From contig JAHRFX010000020.1 in assembly GCA_019084405.1 (NCBI GenBank), forward strand, positions 1 to 45,500: a DNA stretch of 45,500 nt. Direction: 5' to 3'. Below the pieces are notes generated by a model. The model ran no database searches, was not told the origin of the DNA, and saw only the letters and a list, made by a program, of their open reading frames with translations. This document shows positions 17,498-25,552 of the stretch, piece by piece. The first letter of the stretch is position 1; every line of letters begins with the position of its first letter. Source of the stretch: Methanobacterium sp. GTDB lineage: Archaea; Methanobacteriota; Methanobacteria; Methanobacteriales; Methanobacteriaceae. The translations under genes and the position numbers were made by a program.

Positions 17498-18133
17498 ATG
17501 ATTAAAAAAGAAAAATATGAAAGTACTCTTCATGCCCTGTACCGCAGAAATGAAAAATTCTTAGGACTTTCTGCTCTAATATTCTTTGGATCAATGTTTA
17601 TGGGGTTTTTTCTTTCTGGATTATTTAGCTTCTTTCTGGAAGGTCTTTTAAGGGATTTTGAAAGAAATATTGCCCAGGGAAAAATACAATTAAATACCCT
17701 GTCCCTTTTCACCCATAACCTCCGGATAATATTATTCCTGTATGGAGGGGGTATATTACTGGGATCCTTTACCATAATATTCCTGTTTATAAATGGTTCA
17801 TTTATTGGTTATTTTGCCAGTAAGGTTCCTCTGGGGAATCTGGCCATATTAACGGTGCCCCATGGAATCTTTGAAGTTTTAAGTATACTGATTGCCGGAG
17901 CAGGTGGTTTCAGGTTGGCCAGTTTTGTATACAAATATTTCAATGACCTGATATCAGAAAGCTGGTATGGTTCCCTCCTGGGAAAAATGAGCCACATATA
18001 CCAGATGAATTCGCCTGAATTAGAAGAATCCCTGATGCTTTTAGGTATATCCATTGTTTTATTGTTTATAGCTGCCTTTATAGAGGCAAATATAACTCTA
18101 CCTGTGGCCCAGTACATAATAGGTAACATCTGA
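17498..18133 (+). CDS. SpoIIM-family (stage II sporulation protein M-like) membrane protein
   Basis: The 211-residue protein has about five hydrophobic segments (around residues 25-48, 72-95, 100-125, 130-150 and 185-205). It carries the central SpoIIM/DUF95 signature: GGILLGSFTIIFLFINGSF followed by VPHGIFEVLSILIAGAGGFR. In archaea the family is widespread but its role is unknown; membrane remodelling or transport has been suggested for bacterial relatives. GGGAG precedes the ATG. The gene is followed by a hairpin with a T-run, so it probably ends a transcription unit. Confidence 0.85.
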   Translation: MIKKEKYESTLHALYRRNEKFLGLSALIFFGSMFMGFFLSGLFSFFLEGLLRDFERNIAQGKIQLNTLSLFTHNLRIILFLYGGGILLGSFTIIFLFINGSFIGYFASKVPLGNLAILTVPHGIFEVLSILIAGAGGFRLASFVYKYFNDLISESWYGSLLGKMSHIYQMNSPELEESLMLLGISIVLLFIAAFIEANITLPVAQYIIGNI

Positions 18134-18149
18134 TACTAAGGCCAAAGTT

Positions 18150-18186
18150 ATTAAAAAAAGAGTTATTAAAACTTTTTTTTATTTTA
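18150..18186 (+). terminator. Hairpin with T8 tail after the SpoIIM-like gene
   Basis: An A-rich arm, a GAGTT/AAACT core and a T8 run (18173-18180) form an imperfect stem-loop ending in oligo-T, 20-50 bases after the stop codon. This is a typical intrinsic terminator layout. Confidence 0.55.
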
Positions 18187-18302
18187 GTAGATGGAGTTAC
18201 CTCCAGCAATTATTCAGGTAGTATTATAAAGGATTTAGAATTATAATTAAAGTGAAATTATCAATTTTATTAAAGTTGCCTTAAGAAATTAATGGTGAAA
18301 TG

Positions 18303-19499
18303 ATGATTAAATGTATATCCTGTGGTCAAGAATACAATTTAAATGAAATAATATATACCTGTAAAGAATGTGGTTCTATACTGGAAGTTATAATGAATCC
18401 TGATGTATCTAGAGATGTTTTTGCGTGTAGAAAGCAAACCATGTGGAAATACAAGGAATTCATGCCGGTGGATGAATCCAAAATCGTCAGTTTAGAAGAA
18501 GGTGGTACTCCTTTTATCCGGTGCCATAAACTGGGATCTGATTTGGGAATAGATCTCTATGTTAAAGTTGAAGGTTCAAATCCCACGGGAAGTTTTAAAG
18601 ACCGGGGTATGAGCGTAGGAATAACCAAGGCCATGGAACTGGGGGTGGATACCGTAGGATGTGCCTCTACAGGTAATACTTCTGCTTCACTGGCAGCCTA
18701 TGCCGCCCGGGCTGGAGTAAAGTGCGTGGTATTACTCCCCTCCGGTAAAGTAGCTTTAGGAAAATTAGCCCAGGCCATGTTCCATGGAGCTCAGGTACTT
18801 TCAGTTGAAGGGAATTTTGATGAAGCATTAGAAGCGGTGACAGCCCTGGCCCTGGAAGGGGAACTGTATTTACTTAATTCTATTAACCCTTTCCGTTTAG
18901 AAGGTCAAAAATCAATTGGTTTTGAAATCGTGGATGATCTGGGATGGAAATCACCTGATAGAATCATTTTACCAGTTGGTAATGCCGGAAATATTTCTGC
19001 TATCTGGAAAGGGATTAATGAATTTTACCAGGCTGAATTTATCAAAGAAAGACCTATGATGACTGGTATTCAGGCCGAAGGGGCCTGTCCTATTGTCAAT
19101 GCAGTTCGGAAAAATAGAATGGAAATAGAAGCAGTTAAAAATCCAGAAACAATAGCCACCGCGATACGTATTGGTGCTCCGGTGAGTTCTCTAAAAGCAT
19201 TAAGGGCTATTTATGAATCGGATGGTTGTGCTGATACCGTTAGTGATGAAGAGATACTCGGTGCCCAGAAAATGCTGGCCCGGACTGAAGGGATAGGTGT
19301 GGAGCCTGCCTCTGCTGCATCTATAGCTGGTCTTATTAAGCTGGTTAATCAGGGCGTGGTAGATAAGGGAGAACAGGTGGTATGTATTGTAACTGGACAT
19401 GTATTAAAAGATCCGGATACTGCTATAAATGCCTGTAGTGAACCATTAAAAGTAAAAGCTGATATTAACGAGTTGAGAAAGGTTATTAAAACCAGATAA
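18303..19499 (+). CDS. thrC: Threonine synthase
   Basis: PLP enzyme converting O-phosphohomoserine to threonine; cytoplasmic. The N-terminus has a zinc-ribbon (CISCG and CKECG, Cys 4, 7, 20, 23), common in archaeal ThrC. The PLP lysine is in NPTGSFKDRGMS (about K99), the PLP-phosphate loop is PVGNAGNISA, and CASTGNTSASLAAYAARAG is the fold-type II signature. C-terminal EGIGVEPASAASIAG is conserved. I chose the second of two adjacent ATGs (18303) because GGTGA then lies five bases upstream. The gene stands alone between a terminator and the histone gene. Confidence 0.95.
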   Translation: MIKCISCGQEYNLNEIIYTCKECGSILEVIMNPDVSRDVFACRKQTMWKYKEFMPVDESKIVSLEEGGTPFIRCHKLGSDLGIDLYVKVEGSNPTGSFKDRGMSVGITKAMELGVDTVGCASTGNTSASLAAYAARAGVKCVVLLPSGKVALGKLAQAMFHGAQVLSVEGNFDEALEAVTALALEGELYLLNSINPFRLEGQKSIGFEIVDDLGWKSPDRIILPVGNAGNISAIWKGINEFYQAEFIKERPMMTGIQAEGACPIVNAVRKNRMEIEAVKNPETIATAIRIGAPVSSLKALRAIYESDGCADTVSDEEILGAQKMLARTEGIGVEPASAASIAGLIKLVNQGVVDKGEQVVCIVTGHVLKDPDTAINACSEPLKVKADINELRKVIKTR

Positions 19500-19670
19500 C
19501 CTTTTGATTTTATTTTCGTTTAGAGCTTATTCTGACTATTTTTATCTTATCTTTTTTTCTAGACTCCCCCATCAACATATATTTGCACATAACATCAACC
19601 AGAACCATATGGATTATGAATTCATGAGCAAATACCATATTTTTTAGCCCATAATCCCACTAAAAACCGA

Positions 19671-19722
19671 TATATTTATATAAGAGTTTTAATACACATT
19701 ATATTATATAATATGAGGTGAT
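19671..19722 (+). promoter_or_regulatory. Histone gene promoter and ribosome binding site
   Basis: A-rich BRE-like CTAAAAACCGA is followed by a TATA element within 19671-19684, placing transcription start near 19703-19708. GAGGTGAT (19715-19722) is a near-perfect anti-16S match five bases before the ATG. The strong elements fit a highly expressed gene. Confidence 0.6.
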
Positions 19723-19727
19723 TAATT

Positions 19728-19931
19728 ATGGAATTACCAATTGCTCCAATCGGAAGAATAATAAAAAATGCAGGTGCAGAAAGAGTGAGCGATGACGCTC
19801 GGGAAGAACTGGCTAAGGCTTTAGAAGAAAAAGGGGAAGTACTAGCTTCAGAAGCTGTTAAACTAGCCAAACACGCTGGTAGAAAAACTGTCAAAGCTTC
19901 TGACATAGAATTAGCAGTTAAAAGACTCTAA
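19728..19931 (+). CDS. Archaeal histone (HMf family)
   Basis: A 67-residue histone-fold protein: ELPIAPIGRIIKNAGAERVS at the N-terminus, central long helix (AREELAKALEEKGEVLASEAVKLA) and C-terminal KHAGRKTVKASDIELAVKRL. It has the RKTVKASDIELA DNA-contact loop typical of HMf. It wraps DNA in extendable nucleosome-like particles as dimers and larger oligomers. It is monocistronic with its own promoter and a T-rich tract downstream. Confidence 0.97.
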   Translation: MELPIAPIGRIIKNAGAERVSDDAREELAKALEEKGEVLASEAVKLAKHAGRKTVKASDIELAVKRL

Positions 19932-20050
19932 GAAACATTAAAACTCCATTTTCTTTTATTTTCTATTTTTAAATTTTATATTTTTTTATAAAACCTGATT
20001 TTAAGAGTTTTATTATTCTATTAAAAATATTAATTATTCTCTTATTAAAA

Positions 20051-20180
20051 ATTACATCCCCTAATCAGATCTATACTAATCTCATACTAAATAATAACTA
20101 AAAACTATTAAAATTACATCCCTAATCAGATCTATACTATTCTCATACTAAATAATAACCAAAAACTATTAAAATTACAT
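20051..20180. repeat. Tandem repeat of about 62 bp, two copies plus partial
   Basis: Units begin with ATTACATCC at 20051, 20113 and 20174 (the third only 7 bases long). Copy 1 is 62 bp and copy 2 is 61 bp, with only a few differences; both contain TAATCAGATCTATACTA and CTCATACTAAATAATAAC. The repeat is non-coding and may be a simple duplication or a protein-binding array upstream of the structured element. Confidence 0.85.
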
Positions 20181-20267
20181 TTATAGCGGGATTTTAAATC
20201 TTTCTCTACAGGTTATAAGATTATTAATTATAAATTAAAAGATTCTGATGAATCAATCTATATTTAG

Positions 20268-20396
20268 ATAGGGTCCTGACTGGTTAATCATTTCCATTCC
20301 TGAGGGAATATCCGGGAATGATTGAAAAAGTTTATAAAGGATAAGACCCTATGCATAATATGTCTAATTACCAAAATTGACTAATTTTGGATTTTT
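20268..20396 (+). ncRNA. Candidate structured RNA or regulatory element upstream of rpl7ae
   Basis: Three nested helices can be drawn. P1 is ATAGGGTC (20268-20275) with GACCCTAT (20345-20352), 8 bp. P2 is AATCATTTCC (20286-20295) with GGGAATGATT (20314-20323), 10 bp with one G-U. P3 is ATTCC/GGAAT closing a TGAG loop. A separate perfect 8-bp hairpin CCAAAATT-GACT-AATTTTGG (20371-20390) follows and ends in ATTTTT, like an intrinsic terminator. This layout fits a small non-coding RNA of about 130 nt. Alternatively, the TTTATAAA at 20331-20338 with the A-rich sequence before it is a promoter and the symmetry acts at DNA level. I do not recognise a known family (not SRP RNA, RNase P or a tRNA). 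Confidence 0.4.
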
Positions 20397-20471
20397 ATAT
20401 TTAGTTATGGACTATCCTTTTAAAAGAATTATGTTTAGTATAAAATTTTTTTAAAATCCATAATTTTGCTG

Positions 20472-20552
20472 TATAAATCAGCATTAAATTAGACCCTAAA
20501 AATTGCAAATCACTGGTTTGTGTATCATAGCCTTTGGACTGTGATTATTTGC
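20472..20552 (+). promoter_or_regulatory. rpl7ae promoter and structured 5' leader
   Basis: TATA element GTATAAATC (20471-20479) predicts transcription start near 20500. The leader then begins almost at once with a stem: GCAAATCAC (20505-20513) pairs with GTGATTATTTGC (20541-20552), leaving a 3-nt bulge on the 3' strand, and GGTT (20515-20518) can pair with AGCC (20529-20532). Archaeal L7Ae binds kink-turns and is reported to regulate its own mRNA, so a structured leader is meaningful. I could not place a canonical tandem G-A kink-turn with certainty. Confidence 0.4.
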
Positions 20553-20594
20553 CGATGGATGGTAAAATTCCAGATGAAAAAGGAGGTAAATAAA

Positions 20595-20966
20595 ATGGCA
20601 AAATCAATTTATGTAAAATTCGACGTACCCCAAGAAATAGCTGATAAAGCTGCAGAAGCATTAGAAATAGCAAGAGACACTGGTAAAGTGGCTAAAGGAA
20701 CCAATGAGGTTACCAAAGCCATAGAAAGAGGAAATGCTCAGCTGGTATTAATAGCAGAAGATGTTGAACCAGCCGAAATAGTAGCTCATATACCGGTTCT
20801 GGCTGAGGAAAAAGAAATCCCTTATGCATACTTACCTACCAAAGATGAAGTTGGTGGAGCAGCAGGCTTAAATGTCGGTACCGCTTCTGCATGTATAGTT
20901 GATGCTGGAGAAGCTGAAGATCTGATTAAAGAAGTTGTGGAAAAAGTCGAAGAACTTAAAAAATAA
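20595..20966 (+). CDS. rpl7ae: Ribosomal protein L7Ae
   Basis: 123-residue kink-turn binding protein that is part of the 50S subunit and also of box C/D and H/ACA snoRNPs and archaeal RNase P. The RNA-binding signature is KGTNEVTKAIERGNAQLVLIAEDVEP (about 34-59), followed by PVLAEEKEIPYAYLP and GAAGLNVGTASACI. The ATG at 20595 is chosen because GGAGGT lies 9 bases upstream and because it gives the family N-terminus MAKSIYVKFDVP; an upstream in-frame codon at 20520 would lie in the structured leader. It heads the translation gene block. Confidence 0.97.
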   Translation: MAKSIYVKFDVPQEIADKAAEALEIARDTGKVAKGTNEVTKAIERGNAQLVLIAEDVEPAEIVAHIPVLAEEKEIPYAYLPTKDEVGGAAGLNVGTASACIVDAGEAEDLIKEVVEKVEELKK

Positions 20967-20988
20967 TAGAAATTCAATCTATTTTTAC

Positions 20989-21007
20989 AAAAGGCGTGAT
21001 GCCTTTT
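20989..21007 (+). terminator. Hairpin between rpl7ae and rps28e
   Basis: Perfect 7-bp stem AAAAGGC-GTGAT-GCCTTTT followed by AATTTAATTT. It lies 20 bases after the L7Ae stop and 24 bases before the S28e start, so it may attenuate or process the transcript, making L7Ae more abundant than the downstream genes. Confidence 0.5.
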
Positions 21008-21030
21008 AATTTAATTTAACAGGTGATTAT

Positions 21031-21237
21031 ATGGAAGAAGGAACTCCAGCAGAAGTTATTGAGGTCCTCAAAAGAACTGGAATGACTGGGGAAGTCATGC
21101 AGATTAAATGCAGGATTCTGGATGGAAGAGACAAAGGCCGGATATTAACCCGGAATATCATGGGCCCTATTAAAGAAGGGGACGTTTTGATGTTACTGGA
21201 CACTATCCGTGAAGCCAAGGAGATCCGTACTCCTTAA
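21031..21237 (+). CDS. rps28e: Ribosomal protein S28e
   Basis: 68-residue 30S protein found in archaea and eukaryotes. It contains the OB-fold sequence TPAEVIEVLKRTGMTGEVMQIKCRI and ends with the diagnostic LLDTIREAKEIRTP. AGGTGAT lies 4 bases before the ATG. It lies 64 bp after L7Ae and 23 bp before L24e in the usual archaeal L7Ae-S28e-L24e-Ndk order. Confidence 0.97.
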   Translation: MEEGTPAEVIEVLKRTGMTGEVMQIKCRILDGRDKGRILTRNIMGPIKEGDVLMLLDTIREAKEIRTP

Positions 21238-21260
21238 TCTAATAAGGAGAGGTGCTGAAC

Positions 21261-21422
21261 ATGAGAGAATGTTCATTTTGTAAGGAAGAAATAGGAGAAG
21301 GGACCGGTACCATGTATGTCAAAAGAGATGGTGCGGTATACTTTTTCTGCAGCAGTAAATGCGAAAAGAATATGATTAAACTAGGAAGGGTTCCTAGAAA
21401 AGTTAAATGGGTTAAAGAATGA
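21261..21422 (+). CDS. rpl24e: Ribosomal protein L24e
   Basis: 53-residue zinc-ribbon protein of the 50S subunit. Four cysteines form the ribbon (CSFC at residues 4-7, and FFCSSKC at about 29-35), followed by the basic tail RVPRKVKWVKE. Start ATG 21261 has AAGGAGAGGTG just upstream. The stop TGA overlaps the ndk start (ATGA), so the two are translationally coupled. Confidence 0.96.
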   Translation: MRECSFCKEEIGEGTGTMYVKRDGAVYFFCSSKCEKNMIKLGRVPRKVKWVKE

Positions 21423-21874
21423 TGGAAAAAAGCTTCGTAATGATGAAACCCGACACAGTCCAGAGAAGACTTATGGGGAAAGTTCTAACCCGGTTCGAAG
21501 AAAAAGGACTGCAGATTGTAGCTGTTAAGATGATGCATATCAGCCCCGGGCTGGCCCAGGAGCATTACGGCGAACACTGTGAAAGACCATTCTTTAATGA
21601 CCTGGTGGAATATATAACCTCTTCCGCAGTTTTAGCCATGGTAATCCAGGGCGACGACTGTATCAGCATGATTAGAAAAATGGTAGGTGCTACCAATCCT
21701 AAAGAAGCTGATTTAGGAACTATAAGAGGAGATTTTGCTCTGGATACAGGTAGGAATATTATCCATGCTTCAGATTCACCCCAATCTGCTGAAAGGGAAA
21801 TTGCATTATTTTTCCAGGGCGCGGAAATCTGTGATTACAGCATGCCTGATGCAGACCTGATTTACGAGGAATAA
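21419..21874 (+). CDS. ndk: Nucleoside diphosphate kinase
   Basis: Transfers the gamma phosphate among nucleoside di- and triphosphates through a phospho-histidine. The 151-residue product begins KSFVMMKPDTVQRRLMGKVL and carries the active-site NIIHASDSPQSAEREIALFF with catalytic His in IIHASDS (about residue 118). ATGATG offers two starts: 21419 overlaps the L24e stop by four bases, and 21422 abuts it. Either fits coupling. Confidence 0.96.
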   Translation: MMEKSFVMMKPDTVQRRLMGKVLTRFEEKGLQIVAVKMMHISPGLAQEHYGEHCERPFFNDLVEYITSSAVLAMVIQGDDCISMIRKMVGATNPKEADLGTIRGDFALDTGRNIIHASDSPQSAEREIALFFQGAEICDYSMPDADLIYEE

Positions 21875-21985
21875 CATCCACCCTATTTTTCTATTCTTTA
21901 ATATTTAATCCACCCTGTGGTATAAAATAAACAATAAAAACTTGATAATTCTTTAAATAATATAACCCCATGATTGGAGACTACG

Positions 21986-23773
21986 ATGAAGATCAGATCG
22001 CCTATAGTATCGGTGCTGGGTCATGTGGACCACGGCAAAACTACCTTACTGGATTTTATTAGAGGTAGTGCTATTGCCTCTAAAGAAGCAGGAGGAATTA
22101 CCCAGCATATCGGGGCAACAGAAATTCCCATGGAAGTAATTGAAAACATCTGCGGGGATTTTTTAAATAAAGTCACCATCAAAGATACCCTTCCCGGACT
22201 ATTTTTTATTGACACCCCCGGGCATGAAGCATTCACCACTTTACGTAAGCGAGGTGGTGCTCTGGCAGATCTAGCTATTTTGATTGTGGATATAAATGAA
22301 GGATTTAAGCCTCAGACTTATGAAGCTTTAAATATCCTTAAAATGTATAAAACTCCTTTTATTGTTGCGGCTAATAAGATAGACCGATTATATGGTTGGC
22401 AAATTAATAAAAAATCTTCTTTTATGGAAACCTTTTCTAAACAACCATCCAATATTCAACAAAATCTGGAAACCCGGATTTATGAGCTGGTGGGAATTTT
22501 ACATCAGGAAGGATTTGAATCAGAACGTTTTGATAGGGTTACTGATTTTGCCTCCCAGATTGCCATAATCCCTATTAGTGCCCAAACCGGAGAAGGAATA
22601 GCCGAACTATTAACCATGTTAATGGGCCTGGCCCAGCAATACCTGCAACAACAGCTGCAAATTGAAACCCACGCCCCGGCGAAAGGTACTATACTGGAAG
22701 TAAAAGAAGAAGTGGGACTGGGGCTTACCATTGATGCGGTTATTTACGATGGTATTATTAAGAAGAATGATCAGATAGCCTTAATGACCTCTGAAGATGT
22801 CATCACCACCAGGATAAGATCTCTTTTAAAGCCCCGACCTTTAGAAGAAATAAGAGAATCTAAAAAAAGATTCCAGAAAGTGGATGAGGTGGTGGCAGCT
22901 GCCGGTATTAAAATCGTAGCCCCTAATATTGAAAACGTAGTTTCAGGTTCCCCCTTAAGAGTGGGAAGAGGGAACATGGAATCTATAAAAGAAGAAATGT
23001 TAAGGGAAATTGAAGATATAAAAATTGATACCGAAGATGTGGGGATAATGGTGAAAGCCGATACTTTGGGGTCCTTAGAAGCACTGGTTAACCTGCTAAA
23101 GGATATTGATATACCTATACGGACCGCAGATATTGGAGATGTATCCCGTAGGGATGTAATAGATGCTGCCATTGTTCGTCAGGAAAACCCTGCTAACGGG
23201 GTTATTATTGCTTTTAATGTTAAGATACTTCCATCTGCCAAAGAGGAACTTAAAGACTCCCTGATAAAATTGTTCTCCGGTAAGGTAATCTATCAGATTA
23301 CTGAAGAATATGAGCAATGGATCAAGGATACCGAGGATCAAAAGAAAAAAGAATGGATGGATGCTATTATTAAACCGGCTAAAATCAGGATAATACCTAA
23401 ACTGATTTTCAGGCAAAGTAAACCTGCCATCGCAGGGATCGAAGTCTTAAGCGGCACTGTAAAACAGGGTTATTCTCTTTTAAGGGAAGACGGTAGTAAA
23501 GTTGGCACTGTGGAGAGTATGCAGGACAAGGGAGATAATAAAAAATCAATCACCCGTGGACAGAAAGTGGCCATGGCCATTAAAGATGCTATTTATGGTA
23601 AAAACTTTGAAGAAGGAGATGTATTATATGTGGACATCCCGGAAAAGCACTACTTTATACTGGAAAGAGAACTAAAAGAAAAGCTGAGTGAAGATGAGTT
23701 TGAAACCCTGGGTGAAACCGTGCATATTAAAAGAAACAATGAGCCAGACTGGGGAATGCAAACGGCTTATTAA
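21986..23773 (+). CDS. infB: Translation initiation factor aIF5B
   Basis: GTPase promoting ribosomal subunit joining. G-motifs: G1 GHVDHGKTTLLD (about 11-22), G2-region KEAGGITQHIGATEIP, G3 DTPGHEAFTTLRKRGG, G4 NKID, then beta-barrel domain II and a C-terminal domain ending near WGMQTAY. About 595 residues is normal for the archaeal form, and no intein is inserted. ATG 21986 is chosen because GGAG lies 6 bases upstream; an in-frame TTG four codons earlier would overlap that site. It follows ndk by 110 bp. Confidence 0.97.
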   Translation: MKIRSPIVSVLGHVDHGKTTLLDFIRGSAIASKEAGGITQHIGATEIPMEVIENICGDFLNKVTIKDTLPGLFFIDTPGHEAFTTLRKRGGALADLAILIVDINEGFKPQTYEALNILKMYKTPFIVAANKIDRLYGWQINKKSSFMETFSKQPSNIQQNLETRIYELVGILHQEGFESERFDRVTDFASQIAIIPISAQTGEGIAELLTMLMGLAQQYLQQQLQIETHAPAKGTILEVKEEVGLGLTIDAVIYDGIIKKNDQIALMTSEDVITTRIRSLLKPRPLEEIRESKKRFQKVDEVVAAAGIKIVAPNIENVVSGSPLRVGRGNMESIKEEMLREIEDIKIDTEDVGIMVKADTLGSLEALVNLLKDIDIPIRTADIGDVSRRDVIDAAIVRQENPANGVIIAFNVKILPSAKEELKDSLIKLFSGKVIYQITEEYEQWIKDTEDQKKKEWMDAIIKPAKIRIIPKLIFRQSKPAIAGIEVLSGTVKQGYSLLREDGSKVGTVESMQDKGDNKKSITRGQKVAMAIKDAIYGKNFEEGDVLYVDIPEKHYFILERELKEKLSEDEFETLGETVHIKRNNEPDWGMQTAY

Positions 23774-23880
23774 TAGAATAGAATAAATATATATTATAGA
23801 AAAAGCCTTTTAAATGGCTCCTTAATAGAATAAAATTAAATATATCATAATTACAAAGAAGAAATGAAGGAGGAAATACT

Positions 23881-24261
23881 GTGGCATTCAAAGTAGTTGT
23901 TTCAGAAAAAGAAAAAAGTTTACAAATGGAATTAGACGCTGCTAACTCTAAAAAATTAGTGGGTTTAACCATTGGTGAAGAATTTGATGGTTCTTTAATT
24001 GGATTAAAGGGTTATAAATTAAAAATAACTGGGGGAAGCGATAAAAACGGTTTCCCTATGAGGAAAGATATAAGCGGACCTCGTAGAATTAAAAGTTTAT
24101 TAGCGGGAGGTATTGGTTTTAATCCCACCCGTGATGGACTAAGAAGAAGGAAAACCGTCAGAGGAAACACTGTATCTGATGATACCGTACAGATTAATAC
24201 TATAGTAACTCAATCTGGCGAAAAGTCCCTGGATGAAATCAGTAATCCTTCTGAAGAATAA
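23881..24261 (+). CDS. rps6e: Ribosomal protein S6e
   Basis: 126-residue 30S protein. The characteristic GLTIGEEFDGSLIGLKGYKL, SDKNGFPMRKDISGPRR and a basic stretch GLRRRKTVRGNTVSDDTVQIN identify it. The start is GTG at 23881, with AAGGAGG 8 bases upstream. It lies between infB and the aIF2-gamma gene, the usual archaeal neighbourhood. Confidence 0.97.
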   Translation: MAFKVVVSEKEKSLQMELDAANSKKLVGLTIGEEFDGSLIGLKGYKLKITGGSDKNGFPMRKDISGPRRIKSLLAGGIGFNPTRDGLRRRKTVRGNTVSDDTVQINTIVTQSGEKSLDEISNPSEE

Positions 24262-24328
24262 TCCATCCAAAATTAAAATATCTCTATAGAACCATATATT
24301 AATTATAATAAAATTATAGGTGTAATCT

Positions 24329-25552
24329 GTGAAAATTCAGTCGGAAATTAACATAGGGCTAGTGGGTCACGTAGACCATGGTAAAACCACGCTTACCAAG
24401 GCATTATCTGGTATATGGACCGATACCCACAGTGAAGAAACTAAAAGAGGTATCTCTATCCGGTTGGGATATGCAGATATAACCTTCCGTAAATGTGCCG
24501 AGTGTGCCGAGCCCCAGTGCTTTACCACTGCACTGGTTTGTGAGGAGTGTGGAAAAGATACAGAAATTTTAAGAAAAGTATCTTTTGTAGATGCTCCGGG
24601 GCACGAAACCCTTATGGCTACTATGCTTTCTGGAGCAGCCATAATGGATGGAGCTGTTCTGGTTATAGCTGCTAATGAACCATGTCCTCAACCGCAAACC
24701 AAGGAACACCTCATGGCCCTGGATGTTATCGGAGTCAAGGAAGTAATTGTAGTCCAGAATAAAATAGATATCATATCCAAAGAAAGGGCCCTGGAAAGTT
24801 ACCAGGAAATTAAGGATTTCGTAAAGGGTACCTGCGCAGAAGACGCACCTATAATTCCTGTATCTGCTCAACAAGGAGCTAATATTGATATTCTTATAGA
24901 ATTAATTGAGAATAAAATTAAAACTCCCAAGAGGAAAATCAATAAACCACCACTGATGTATGTGGCCCGTTCCTTTGATATCAACAAGCCAGGATCTGGA
25001 CCAGAAGACATTGTAGGAGGAGTTATTGGAGGGACCCTGGTTCAGGGTAAACTGAAAGTAGGGGATGAATTAGAAATAAAACCAGGGGTGCAAATCAAAA
25101 AAGATGGTAAAGCTACCTGGATTAGTTTACACTCCCCGATAACCGGTTTAATAGCTGGTGGAGAAACCGTGGATGAAGTGGGTCCCGGAGGACTGGTAGG
25201 TGTAGGTACTAATCTGGATCCCGCTTTAACCAAAGCTGATTCTCTTTCAGGATCTGTAGCTGGTGAACCTGGTACCTTACCTCCGGTAATGCACGAGCTG
25301 GATATGGAAGTCAATCTATTAGAAAGAGTGGTGGGTACCAAAGAGGAAAGAGAAGTAGAGCCCATAAAAGCCAAGGAACCTCTGATGATTAATGCCGGTA
25401 CCACCACCACCATTGGAGTGGTCACCACTGCTGGTAATCAGGCCAGTGTGACTCTTAAATTACCAGTTTGTGCTGAGACCGGTCAGAGGGTTGCTTTATC
25501 CCGTAGGGTAGGTGCCAGGTGGAGGTTAATTGGATATGGTATCATCAAATAA
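24329..25552 (+). CDS. eif2g: Translation initiation factor aIF2 subunit gamma
   Basis: GTP-binding subunit of aIF2 that delivers initiator Met-tRNA. G1 is GLVGHVDHGKTTLTKAL, then a zinc knuckle (CAECAEPQC and CEECG, about 52-75), G3 DAPGHETLMATMLSGAA, G4 QNKIDI, SAQQGANIDIL and domain II KPGSGPEDIVGGVIGGTL. C-terminal GYGIIK is as expected; 407 residues is normal. The start is GTG 24329 with AGGTGTAATCT before it. Its last 17 bases overlap the start of the next (frameshifted) PIN gene. Confidence 0.97.
   Translation: MKIQSEINIGLVGHVDHGKTTLTKALSGIWTDTHSEETKRGISIRLGYADITFRKCAECAEPQCFTTALVCEECGKDTEILRKVSFVDAPGHETLMATMLSGAAIMDGAVLVIAANEPCPQPQTKEHLMALDVIGVKEVIVVQNKIDIISKERALESYQEIKDFVKGTCAEDAPIIPVSAQQGANIDILIELIENKIKTPKRKINKPPLMYVARSFDINKPGSGPEDIVGGVIGGTLVQGKLKVGDELEIKPGVQIKKDGKATWISLHSPITGLIAGGETVDEVGPGGLVGVGTNLDPALTKADSLSGSVAGEPGTLPPVMHELDMEVNLLERVVGTKEEREVEPIKAKEPLMINAGTTTTIGVVTTAGNQASVTLKLPVCAETGQRVALSRRVGARWRLIGYGIIK

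Larger units (their letters stand above)
19932..20594. other. Long non-coding interval between histone and rpl7ae
   Basis: 660 bp without a gene in an otherwise compact block. It contains, in order: a T-rich tract (19945-19990) that probably terminates the histone transcript, a 62-bp tandem repeat (20051-20180), a long nested inverted repeat (20268-20352) with a TATA-like TTTATAAA inside its 3' arm, a perfect hairpin with T-run (20371-20396), a second TATA element (20472-20479) and a structured leader for rpl7ae (20505-20552). Details are in the separate entries. Confidence 0.7.

Noticed and set aside
20505..20594. A canonical kink-turn in the rpl7ae leader
   Set aside because: I could not align both the 3-nt bulge and tandem G-A pairs with flanking helices; only a general stem is supported.
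22771..23172. Long reading frames on the opposite strand of infB, and similar ones over hisS, eif2g and GT genes
   Set aside because: They lack ribosome binding sites and recognisable domains and follow the codon periodicity of the true gene on the other strand.
21986..23773. An intein in aIF5B
   Set aside because: The GTPase motifs are continuous and the length is that of the intein-free protein.
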